From contig OW818662.1 in the NCBI GenBank assembly GCA_942492915.1, positions 2,356,001 through 2,420,000 on the forward strand: 64,000 bases of DNA, given 5' to 3'. Position numbers and translations under genes: made by a program. Of this stretch, positions 34,831-41,763 are shown piece after piece (positions within the stretch are counted from its first letter, which is position 1; each line of letters begins with the position of its first letter). The notes under the pieces were generated by a model. That model was not told where the DNA came from. It worked only from the letters and a program-made list of their open reading frames with translations, and did no database searches. The DNA comes from Turneriella sp942492915 (GTDB taxonomy: Bacteria; Spirochaetota; Leptospiria; Turneriellales; Turneriellaceae).

Positions 34831-34855
34831 CGTTTGGTGGCTATGCCACCGGACG
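34831..34855. terminator. Hairpin over the stop codon of the three-domain protein gene
   Basis: GGTGGC/GCCACC with loop TAT, extended to 11 pairs with two G-U pairs in one transcript direction. The TAG stop of the leftward gene overlaps loop and stem. A run of seven T follows on the minus strand after about nine further bases, so it may work as a leftward terminator. Confidence 0.5.
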
Positions 34856-37195
34856 ATCCGGCGAATAATCCAAGACAAATTTTTCCTGATCGGCGTTTTC
34901 AATCGCACGGGGCGATCTAGCCGCCCTGACGCGGCGCATCGCCTCTTCGCCGTCGGTACCCGCGTATGTCTTGAGATACGCGGCCGCGATGAGGCCTGTT
35001 CTACCAAGCCCGCCAACACAATGCACCAAAACTTTCTTCTGCGAATCGATTGCTTGTTTCATGAATCGCAGCACTTCTTGTGTCTGTTCGCGTGTCGGTA
35101 TGCCCTGGTCTTTCACCGCGCGGTGCAGAACCTCCAGACCGGAAGCACGATAGGCTTCGACGAGGCCCGTTACACCGTACTCTGCGAACTCTGCATTGCT
35201 GAGCAGTGTCACCACTGACGAGATACCGGCTTTTTTGATTTCGATTATGTCTTCTGCCAAATCGCGACCACGGTCTTTGCGGCCGGGCAAAATCGTGAGG
35301 CCGATGACTCCACCTTCTGAGGCTTCGCCCTCAGCCGACATGAAATCTATTCGCAACCGTGCGCTTTTCATCAATGAATCGCGCACCCGACCGAGAGCGC
35401 TCGCCCCCGCATACAAGGCCCACTTGCGCTGCCACAGGTTGCATTCGTCAAACGAGAGAGTGTGCATTGCGTACCGCGCAGCAGCAACAAAGAACTGGTA
35501 AGGGTCGCGGTCGAGATCGATGATATTCTTGTAGAGCGAACGCAGGCATGTAATGATGGTGAGTGATTTCGCAAAACGCGGGTCTGCCATAAGTTCAGCG
35601 GGCATATTTGTGGGCGGCACCGCAAGGTCATGCACGGCAAAGAGCCAATCGGTTGCCTGGCACGCAAGGTGCAGATCGGTGTCGCCGTCGATCTTGGTAA
35701 AAATATACAGAATATCGTTTTCGAGCTTAATCAGGTCTTTGAGTGCATGCCCCCTGTGCGTATGAAAAAAATCGATCAACCAGACATTTTGCGATTCATC
35801 GATAATGATATTCGCGCCATTCAGATCGCCGTGCAGCCACGATACATACCTGGGCAACGCAGCCGTTTCTTTCAGATGCTGCAGATCATCGGAATAAAAT
35901 CTCGCAACATCTTCAACGGTGATGCCGTCAGCCAGCCGCAGCCGACCATCGGAGGTCACCTCTGAAAGCTCTGCGCACTTACGCCGCACCGAATCGGCAT
36001 ACTTCGGCTTGAAATCATAATAGTCGAGCAGATTCAGATTCTCTTGAACAGCTGCCTCATAAAAACGACCGAGCTGACGATGAAATACAATATGCAAATA
36101 TTTCTTTAACAGCTCAGGGTCATCGCTTTCGCCAAACGTCTTTTGAAAAGTCTTCACCTTGCCGTCGGTCATCGCTGCATAGCGGTATTTAATGCCTCCG
36201 CGCTCGCCGAATTCAGCAAAGTCAACAACTGCGGGTGCGCTGTTTCCGAGCACTTCTTGAATGCGCTCAAACGACGCGCGCTCGCGTGAGATTGGGTCAC
36301 GCTGCCCGATCTTGACCACCGTCGGCTGTTGTTTCTGTCCGTACGCGTCGCGCGATTCGGCTTTCAGAACGACATTGCCGCTGAATCCTCCGTCAAGGCA
36401 GATGAATTCTGCAGACTTGCTTTCACGAAACAAATAGTGAAGAATTTTTGCATCGGCCTCTTTCAGCTCGTAGGGAATATTAAAACTGAATTTTGCTGCG
36501 TCGAGCTGCTTATTTTCTGCGTAGCGCGATGCTGTGAGGCCGTGACCTGAACCGCCGAGGTATTCGGCGAAACTGGCCACTGAATCAAACACCTTAACCC
36601 CCAGCAGCCGCTGCAAGTGGTCGAGGGCGATAAAATGCTGGCTGCGCGATGAACTTGCGGTCAGTGCGCTGCAGGTCACCAGCTCAATTTTCGGGTAGCG
36701 CGTGATCAGCTCGTATGCGAGGTACGTAATCTTCGCCTCTGTCCAAACCCCAATGAGGCCGACACGCACAGCAGCATGCTCTTCTATTTCTTTCAGGTGC
36801 TGCGCGAGGTCTGTCTTATAGAAATCGTTGAGGCCCGACGCATTGACGATGACGTCTTTGCGGCGTGATGCAGCAACTGGTAATTGCCGTGTAAAAACGA
36901 AATCCGCACCTTCGGTATGCTGCAGGCAATGCTGGCCAAATTGTGCCAGGTGGCCTTGCTGTTCACCATCTGCGGCATTGTGCCAGTCACGAATATGAAT
37001 GATCTGCAGCGACGCTTCGCTCTGCTCATACGCCCAACGAATGATCTGCGAGACCGGGCCTTCTTCGGCGCGTTCGCCGAGTAGTCGGTTCGCTTCGTCG
37101 TAACCGATGTGTAGGTAGTTAGGCACCGGGTCATATTTATCGAGCAGGCGCACAAAATCGTTTTGCAGGCACTGCGTAATGAGGATAGAGACCAT
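34841..37195 (-). CDS. Isochorismatase-like / APH-type kinase / dual-specificity phosphatase fusion
   Basis: 784 residues from ATG 37195 (MVSILITQCLQNDF); an ATG 33 bases upstream only translates a palindrome. Three parts. (1) About 1-210: isochorismatase/nicotinamidase-like fold with 'QCLQNDF' and 'HIRDWHN', but the nucleophile cysteine region reads 'GVWTEAKITYLAYEL', without cysteine, so probably a binding domain. (2) About 270-600: protein-kinase-like/aminoglycoside-phosphotransferase-like domain with 'TVVKIG' (ATP lysine), 'HGDLNGANIII' (455-465, catalytic Asp) and 'WLIDFFHTHRGH' (metal Asp about 475). It resembles the phosphotransferase-like module reported in TCAD-type conflict systems (from memory). 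(3) About 620-784: dual-specificity phosphatase with P-loop HCVGGLGRTG (725-734) and an upstream acidic loop. Substrates unknown. Confidence 0.82.
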   Translation of the reverse strand: MVSILITQCLQNDFVRLLDKYDPVPNYLHIGYDEANRLLGERAEEGPVSQIIRWAYEQSEASLQIIHIRDWHNAADGEQQGHLAQFGQHCLQHTEGADFVFTRQLPVAASRRKDVIVNASGLNDFYKTDLAQHLKEIEEHAAVRVGLIGVWTEAKITYLAYELITRYPKIELVTCSALTASSSRSQHFIALDHLQRLLGVKVFDSVASFAEYLGGSGHGLTASRYAENKQLDAAKFSFNIPYELKEADAKILHYLFRESKSAEFICLDGGFSGNVVLKAESRDAYGQKQQPTVVKIGQRDPISRERASFERIQEVLGNSAPAVVDFAEFGERGGIKYRYAAMTDGKVKTFQKTFGESDDPELLKKYLHIVFHRQLGRFYEAAVQENLNLLDYYDFKPKYADSVRRKCAELSEVTSDGRLRLADGITVEDVARFYSDDLQHLKETAALPRYVSWLHGDLNGANIIIDESQNVWLIDFFHTHRGHALKDLIKLENDILYIFTKIDGDTDLHLACQATDWLFAVHDLAVPPTNMPAELMADPRFAKSLTIITCLRSLYKNIIDLDRDPYQFFVAAARYAMHTLSFDECNLWQRKWALYAGASALGRVRDSLMKSARLRIDFMSAEGEASEGGVIGLTILPGRKDRGRDLAEDIIEIKKAGISSVVTLLSNAEFAEYGVTGLVEAYRASGLEVLHRAVKDQGIPTREQTQEVLRFMKQAIDSQKKVLVHCVGGLGRTGLIAAAYLKTYAGTDGEEAMRRVRAARSPRAIENADQEKFVLDYSPDRPVA

Positions 37196-37201
37196 AATCA
37201 C

Positions 37202-37238
37202 CAGTTGCAAATTGACGGGCTGCGTCAATTTGCAACTG
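37202..37238. repeat. Inverted repeat between the divergent three-domain gene and xseA
   Basis: A 16-bp perfect stem (CAGTTGCAAATTGACG) with loop GGCTG, 6 bases from the leftward ATG and 13 from the rightward GTG. It fills most of the 56-base intergenic space, like the tpiA palindrome. Confidence 0.6.
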
Positions 37239-37251
37239 CTGCACGACTCCC

Positions 37252-38559
37252 GTGCCGCAACAGTATACCGTCGCCGAAATTTGCCGAGCCATTGAAATCA
37301 AGATCAAATCGTCTCCCGAATTGCAAGACGTCTGGATCAAGGGAGAAATCACTTCATACCAGAAACACGCCTCATCGGGGCATATTTACATGACGCTGTC
37401 TGACACGGGTCAGAAGAACCAGAATCCCCGGCCGACAATCCGCTGCACCTACTTTCGCTTCGCGCAGACGCCGCTTGATTTTGAACTTAAGGCAGGCCTC
37501 GAGGTTGAAGTGCTCGGTACGACGGGTATCTACGCGCCGCAATCGACGTATAGCTTCACCGTGAAGCGCGTGCAGAAGATCGGCGCAGGTGACCTGCTGC
37601 AGAAACTGCAGCTTATACGCGAACGCCTGCTGAAAGAGAAATTGATCAAAACACCTGAAACCCGGCGCGAGCTTCCCGCTCTGCCACGCCGCGTCGGCAT
37701 CGTAACCGGGGCAGGCACTGCAGCGTATCGCGATATTCTGAAGCAGGTGCAAGAGCGCTACGCAAACGCCGAAATCGTGCTCGCACCTGCACAGGTGCAG
37801 GGCGAAGCAGCACCGCAGTCAATCGTCGCCGCGCTCACTGAAATTCAAAAGAAAGAATGGCGCTGCGATGTCGTCATCTTAGGGCGCGGCGGAGGTTCGG
37901 CTGAAGACCTGATGGCTTTCAACGACGAAGCGGTTTGCCGCGCGATCGCCAACTGCCGAATACCTGTCGTGTCTGCGGTCGGGCACCAGATCGACCACCC
38001 CATTTCAGATGATGTGGCAGATTATGCCGCAGCAACACCCACCGACGCAGCGCGTGCCGTTTTTCCCGTGATCGACGACTTGCGCTACCGCACCCGCGGT
38101 TTTCTGCAGCGTGCGTTTGCCTCCGTCGAATCGCGGCTACACCTATACCAAGAGAGATTCTTGCGGACCTCAGAAAAAGAATTCTGGGAAAAACCCTACG
38201 TGCTCGTCAAAGACCAGGCCTACTTTCTCGACGAACTCGAATCGAAATTGCGATTCACCTTTCGCAACATTCTGCACAGCAATGCCAATGCGCTGAACCA
38301 ACTTACGCCGCTAGAAGTTTTGATGGCGCAGAAACTGAAACTCACACGCGCCGGGCTCGATTCTACTGCAGGCCGCTTCGAAGCGTATTCACCGCTCGCC
38401 ACGCTCAAGCGCGGCTATTCGGTAGTTTACTCAGGGGACAAGATTGTGACGGACTCAGATGCATTGAAAAAGGGCGAAGCAGTTCGCGTTAAGCTAGCTA
38501 AAGGGGAATTCAAAGCTGCGGTAACGGAAAAGAATCACACTTCGACGGGCTCAGTGTGA
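37252..38559 (+). CDS. xseA: Exodeoxyribonuclease VII large subunit
   Basis: Catalytic subunit of the single-strand-specific nuclease ExoVII; 435 residues from a GTG. The N-terminal OB-fold shows 'VWIKGEITSYQKHASSGHIYMTL' (about 26-48). The catalytic domain shows 'RVGIVTGAGTAAYRDIL', 'VVILGRGGGSAEDLMAFNDEAVCRAI' and 'VSAVGHQIDHPISDDVADYAAATPTDAA'. The C-terminal coiled-coil and 'LKRGYSVVYSGDKIVTD' complete it. The small subunit gene xseB is not adjacent. The last 25 bases overlap the convergent gene and carry a palindromic element. Confidence 0.95.
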   Translation: MPQQYTVAEICRAIEIKIKSSPELQDVWIKGEITSYQKHASSGHIYMTLSDTGQKNQNPRPTIRCTYFRFAQTPLDFELKAGLEVEVLGTTGIYAPQSTYSFTVKRVQKIGAGDLLQKLQLIRERLLKEKLIKTPETRRELPALPRRVGIVTGAGTAAYRDILKQVQERYANAEIVLAPAQVQGEAAPQSIVAALTEIQKKEWRCDVVILGRGGGSAEDLMAFNDEAVCRAIANCRIPVVSAVGHQIDHPISDDVADYAAATPTDAARAVFPVIDDLRYRTRGFLQRAFASVESRLHLYQERFLRTSEKEFWEKPYVLVKDQAYFLDELESKLRFTFRNILHSNANALNQLTPLEVLMAQKLKLTRAGLDSTAGRFEAYSPLATLKRGYSVVYSGDKIVTDSDALKKGEAVRVKLAKGEFKAAVTEKNHTSTGSV

Positions 38560-39569
38560 CCACCGCGCTGTAAAATGCCTGTCGTAGAATAACCTTTTCG
38601 AAATGGCAGAATAACTATTTCTTTGCCCATCGCCTGCATTACTGGAAATTCAGGCAACTTCTCTTTCACGTAATCGCCGCCTTTGACCTGAATATCAGGT
38701 TCAATCACTTTCATAAGCTCAATCGGCGTGTCTTCGTCGAAGATGACAACCGCGTCGATGTACGGCAGCTGCGCCAGAATGCGGGCGCGATCACGCTCGT
38801 TGTTCACAGGGCGGGATTCGCCCTTGAGCGCCCGCACGCTGCGGTCTGAGTTGAGCCCCAGAACCAGATAATCACCCAGCGCACGCGCCTGCGAAAGCAG
38901 CTGCACGTGGCCGCTGTGCAGCAGATCAAAGCACCCATTTGTAAAAACTACTTTCTTGTTCGCAGACCGCACCCGACCCAGCTCAGGCATAAAATCGCGC
39001 GCGCTCGCAAAGGTATGGGCACCCGTATACTCTTCAAATATCGTCTCGAGAATGAACGACGCGGCCTCGTGCAGGTCTTTAGCGCTGAAAATCAGGTTAG
39101 TCGGGTGCTCGGTTTCGTCACCACCAACCAAAATACCACGCATGCCGAACTCGCGGCCGCATTCGAGATCGCGGGCCCTGTCACCAACGAGAAAAGTACG
39201 CTCAGGTGCGATCGCGTGCCTCGCCATCACCTGCTTCACCAGACCCGATTTCGGCTTGCGGCAGTCACATTCGTCTTCATCGGTGTGCGGGCAGACGAAA
39301 AAGCCTTCAACATGCGCACCTTCTGCCTGCAAAAGTGCGGAGATACGGCTGTTCACAGCCTCGAGCTGTGCTTCACTTATGAATCCTCTAGATACACCCG
39401 ACTGGTTCGTGGCGACGAACACCGGTATCGAAAAAGCATTGAGCAACCGAATACCCTCTGCTGCGCGCGGCATAAGCGCGACCTTGTCGGCATCGTTCAG
39501 GTAACCCGGGTCTTCGTTGATGGTCTTGTCGCGGTCGAGTATAACCGCGTACGATGATGGAACGATCAT
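38535..39569 (-). CDS. Fusion of heptose bisphosphate phosphatase (GmhB) and heptose-1-P adenylyltransferase (HldE C-domain)
   Basis: 344 residues with two enzymes of ADP-heptose synthesis for the LPS core. N-terminal HAD phosphatase (1-185): 'AVILDRDKTINEDPGYL', where a lysine replaces the usual glycine after DRD, 'VATNQSGVSRG', the zinc site 'CPHTDEDECDCRKPKSGL' and 'FLVGDRARDLECG'. C-terminal cytidylyltransferase-fold domain (205-335): 'KVVFTNGCFDLLHSGHVQLL', 'LVLGLNSDRSVRALKG', 'PVNNERDRARILA' and 'IQVKGGDYVKEKLPE'. The HldE kinase domain is absent and must be encoded elsewhere. The stop of the zinc-ribbon gene overlaps its start. Confidence 0.9.
   Translation of the reverse strand: MIVPSSYAVILDRDKTINEDPGYLNDADKVALMPRAAEGIRLLNAFSIPVFVATNQSGVSRGFISEAQLEAVNSRISALLQAEGAHVEGFFVCPHTDEDECDCRKPKSGLVKQVMARHAIAPERTFLVGDRARDLECGREFGMRGILVGGDETEHPTNLIFSAKDLHEAASFILETIFEEYTGAHTFASARDFMPELGRVRSANKKVVFTNGCFDLLHSGHVQLLSQARALGDYLVLGLNSDRSVRALKGESRPVNNERDRARILAQLPYIDAVVIFDEDTPIELMKVIEPDIQVKGGDYVKEKLPEFPVMQAMGKEIVILPFRKGYSTTGILQRGGHTEPVEV
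38536..38558. repeat. REP-like palindrome in the overlap of two convergent genes
   Basis: CACACT and AGTGTG flank TCGACGGGCTC. On the minus strand the core is GAGCCCGTCGAAG, matching from memory a widespread repeat of the form GAGCnnGTCGAAG, whose translation gives tails such as 'TEPVEV' or 'AELVEV'. Here the leftward protein ends GGHTEPVEV and XseA ends in the opposite frame, so the element supplies both C-termini and stops. Confidence 0.55.
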
Positions 39570-39736
39570 GTCGACGCTGATTGCTGCGAACTGCTCAGCG
39601 CATGATGATGGTCAATGATCACGCGAACCGACTGCAGTTTTTGATTCAGGCAAGAGCGGCAGATACCATTTTGGTAGACACGCTCGACGATCGATGAGCA
39701 TTCCTGGCATTCAAAAAATTTCTGTTGCTTATCCAT
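39566..39736 (-). CDS. Small zinc-ribbon protein
   Basis: 56 residues from ATG 39736 (MDKQQKFFECQECSSIVER); an ATG at 39772 would add 12 residues without family features. Two CxxC knuckles ('CQEC', 'CRSC') 17 residues apart make a zinc ribbon. The tail is histidine- and serine-rich ('IIDHHHALSSSQQS'). The stop overlaps the start of the GmhB-HldE fusion (ATGA), so it is cotranscribed and coupled. Function unknown. Confidence 0.7.
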   Translation of the reverse strand: MDKQQKFFECQECSSIVERVYQNGICRSCLNQKLQSVRVIIDHHHALSSSQQSAST

Positions 39737-39886
39737 CGTGAATTCTGTTCGCCGTGCGCCGCAAGGTTGCACGCACTGACCGTGAAGAACTTTCCGGTAG
39801 GTGTAACGAAACGTAAAGACGAAATCAGAATTTTCTATCGCCGGCGAGAAGAATTTTTCTGCACTATGTCTCTTCTTGTGAGCGAG

Positions 39887-39905
39887 TTATGCACACTTAT
39901 CCACA
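39887..39905 (+). promoter_or_regulatory. Two tandem DnaA-box-like sites in an AT-rich intergenic region
   Basis: TTATCCACA (39897-39905) is an exact consensus DnaA box; TTATGCACA ten bases earlier differs by one base. They lie in the 39737-40005 gap, AT-rich on its right side (A9 run and an AATAAAAA tract near 39987-40015). The gap carries no gene I support. The sites may regulate the zinc-ribbon/heptose operon or be part of an origin-like region. Confidence 0.45.
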
Positions 39906-40005
39906 CGAAATCAAACACTCAAATCCAAAGCAGAGACATAACACATTTTAATTTCGCACCTGGTTTGTTTGGCATAAGGTTTGCCAATGAAAAAAAAACT
40001 AAATC

Positions 40006-41169
40006 TTAATAAAAACCACGAATTGCAGCGGTAATTTTTTCTACCGCTGCTTTGTTCAGCATCGGATACAGAGGCAACATCAGCCCGCGCTGGTGCAGAC
40101 GCTCCGCATTCGGAAAATCAAGCGGATTCAGCGCCATAATATGGTGCAACGGACCGTTAGGGAAAACGCGGCGCGTTTCAATCTGCAGTGAAGAGAAATA
40201 ACGCTGAATATGAGCGATATCTGACTCGCCAATCACCGGAAATGAACCGCAAACATCGGCCTCCGGGGCGTTAAAAAAAGTTTTGAGGCGGCTGTTCTTG
40301 ATTGCTTCATTATAGAGCACGCCCATGCGGCGGCGGCGCTCAATAATTGCCGCTAGGTTACCCAACTGCTCAAGCCCCATTGCCGCCTGGTAGTCGGTTA
40401 TGGCGTAGTCGAATCTTACCCGGTACGGACGATTGCCGCCCTGCACCCGCAGATCTTTGATAATCGCAAACAGATTATGCGAATCGGTCAAAACAACCGC
40501 GCCCTTGCCAATCGTCATCAAATGGTCTTCATTGAGCCCTGCGATCGCAATGTCCGCGTCGCTGCCGGGCTGGCGTCCATTAAATTCGTGCCCGATAACG
40601 TGTGAGATATCTTCGATGACGCGAATCTTGCGCTCTTTGCCTTTACGCAAACCCTCGGCCTCGAGCCGCTCGTAAAAAGGTTTGTAGTCTTTGTAGGCAC
40701 CAAAAGTATAAGGGAGAAATACTGCCTTTGTGCGCTCGCTAATCGCGCCAAAAAGAACATCCGCATCTGCATGAAATGATTCTTTGGCAAGATCAACCAA
40801 CACGACGCGCGCGCCGGTGTAATTTATCGCATCAATCAGATTAAGCGGCGATGAGACGGGCGCAATAACTTCGTCGTCGGCCTTGATTTCAAGCGCCAGC
40901 AGAGCCATGTGAAATGCGGATGTATAGGCGTCGAGCGCAGCCGCATGCTGAAAATCAAAAGTACGCGCAAATGCCTTCTCAAAATTGAGCACGCCCTGGC
41001 CGAAAGAAACTTCTTCCATTACCAGTGACTCAAGCACCGACCGCAGCTCATTGCGCGACAAAGTCGGGCGGGAATACTGTATAGTCCGGTTACGCTGCGA
41101 CGCCTGTGTCGATACCGCGCCCCTCGAAAGTGTTGGGGTTGAGTCCGTTACTGCCGCTTCTGCTGACAT
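40006..41169 (-). CDS. DegT/DnrJ/EryC1-family PLP-fold protein lacking the catalytic lysine
   Basis: 387 residues from ATG 41169; an ATG 12 bases upstream translates the flanking palindrome. The fold type I sugar aminotransferase pattern is clear: 'FEKAFARTFDFQHAAALDAYTSAFHMALLALEI', 'DDEVIAPVSSPLNLIDAINYTGARVVLVD', 'RVIEDISHVIG', 'FDYAITDYQAAMGLEQL' and 'RRVFPNGPLHHI'. Where family members have lysine in 'KxxTTGEGG', this protein reads 'DHLMTIGKGAV', histidine at about 216. Lys-to-His occurs in PLP/PMP-dependent sugar 3-dehydratases (ColD type), so a dehydratase or a non-catalytic paralogue is possible. Heptose genes lie nearby, so surface polysaccharide synthesis is likely. Confidence 0.85.
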   Translation of the reverse strand: MSAEAAVTDSTPTLSRGAVSTQASQRNRTIQYSRPTLSRNELRSVLESLVMEEVSFGQGVLNFEKAFARTFDFQHAAALDAYTSAFHMALLALEIKADDEVIAPVSSPLNLIDAINYTGARVVLVDLAKESFHADADVLFGAISERTKAVFLPYTFGAYKDYKPFYERLEAEGLRKGKERKIRVIEDISHVIGHEFNGRQPGSDADIAIAGLNEDHLMTIGKGAVVLTDSHNLFAIIKDLRVQGGNRPYRVRFDYAITDYQAAMGLEQLGNLAAIIERRRRMGVLYNEAIKNSRLKTFFNAPEADVCGSFPVIGESDIAHIQRYFSSLQIETRRVFPNGPLHHIMALNPLDFPNAERLHQRGLMLPLYPMLNKAAVEKITAAIRGFY

Positions 41170-41200
41170 ATTATGTCTCATCAGCCTGATGAGACATAAT
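41170..41200. repeat. Perfect inverted repeat abutting the DegT-like start codon
   Basis: A 14-bp stem (ATTATGTCTCATCA) with loop GCC ends exactly at the ATG of the leftward gene. No ribosome binding site remains between stem and start. The neighbour upstream is divergent, so it cannot serve as a terminator for an upstream leftward gene. Confidence 0.6.
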
Positions 41201-41251
41201 GCGACAAGCGAAAAAGAAGAAAATTTAGCGGGGATGAGAAAATCCCGGGTC

Positions 41252-41264
41252 TTTCGGGTATTTA
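41252..41264 (+). promoter_or_regulatory. Element shared with the DUF1564-like gene at 18306
   Basis: TTTCGGGTATTTA, 15 bases before the start codon, matches TTTCCGGGTATTTA upstream of the paralogue (18890-18903 on the minus strand) except for one C. Confidence 0.4.
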
Positions 41265-41279
41265 ATATGTAGAAGCCCT

Positions 41280-41738
41280 ATGCCATTCAAAATGAAAACC
41301 AGCATCTCCATGCCCGCAAAATCTGAGCAGGATTGGTTAAGGCTGCGAAGCAAGATCTCTGCGAGCATGTCAGGTCACCTAAAACGATTTCACAGACTAA
41401 ACCCGCGCCGAATCGGACTCAGGCAGTTTAGCGACTGCGAAGCAGGTCTCGTAAGGTTTAATGTGTATTGGGATCAGGAAACGTATAACCAACTTCATGC
41501 GGTCGCGCATGCGGTCTGCATGAGCGTGTCGCACCTGCTATGGCAAATCTTGATGTTTGTGCTCTCCGGAGGAGATGTTCAGGCTGAAGTCAGTAATTAT
41601 GACTTCAGGGTCCGGAAGTGGTCTTCCCGTCGGCTCGAATTTTCCGAAAAACTGATCTTCCGCAGCGAAAAGTGGAAAAAGCATAACAACAGCGACCCCA
41701 AGTATTGGGATAAAACACCCTTACGCTTTACGGCCTGA
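41280..41738 (+). CDS. DUF1564-like protein, second copy
   Basis: 152 residues, basic. The stretch 'LVRFNVYWDQETYNQLHAVAHAVCMSVSHLLWQILMFVL' aligns by eye with 'AYQIRPWYVNRVLHAAATQRAMHTGESLSRMVDFAIRAY' of the gene at 18306 (shared N-x-L/V-L-H-A-x-A and M-x-x-S-x-S/L pattern). This is the core by which DUF1564-type Leptospira proteins are recognised. A charged tail ends the protein. Internal ATGs at codons 5 and 11 are alternative starts. It stands alone between the palindrome and the penicillin-acylase-like gene. Function unknown. Confidence 0.6.
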   Translation: MPFKMKTSISMPAKSEQDWLRLRSKISASMSGHLKRFHRLNPRRIGLRQFSDCEAGLVRFNVYWDQETYNQLHAVAHAVCMSVSHLLWQILMFVLSGGDVQAEVSNYDFRVRKWSSRRLEFSEKLIFRSEKWKKHNNSDPKYWDKTPLRFTA

Positions 41739-41763
41739 GTTTTTCCCGCCTTTTTACCCGCCT

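Noticed and set aside
39725..40009. 94-codon rightward open frame over the DnaA-box gap
   Set aside because: It starts inside the leftward zinc-ribbon gene, has no recognisable domain and runs through A-tracts; better explained as non-coding.
40026..40053. Hairpin GCAGCGGTA/TACCGCTGC at the end of the DegT-like gene
   Set aside because: It lies inside the coding sequence and its loop and spacing to the downstream T-tract are poor; a terminator role is possible but not supported enough to list.
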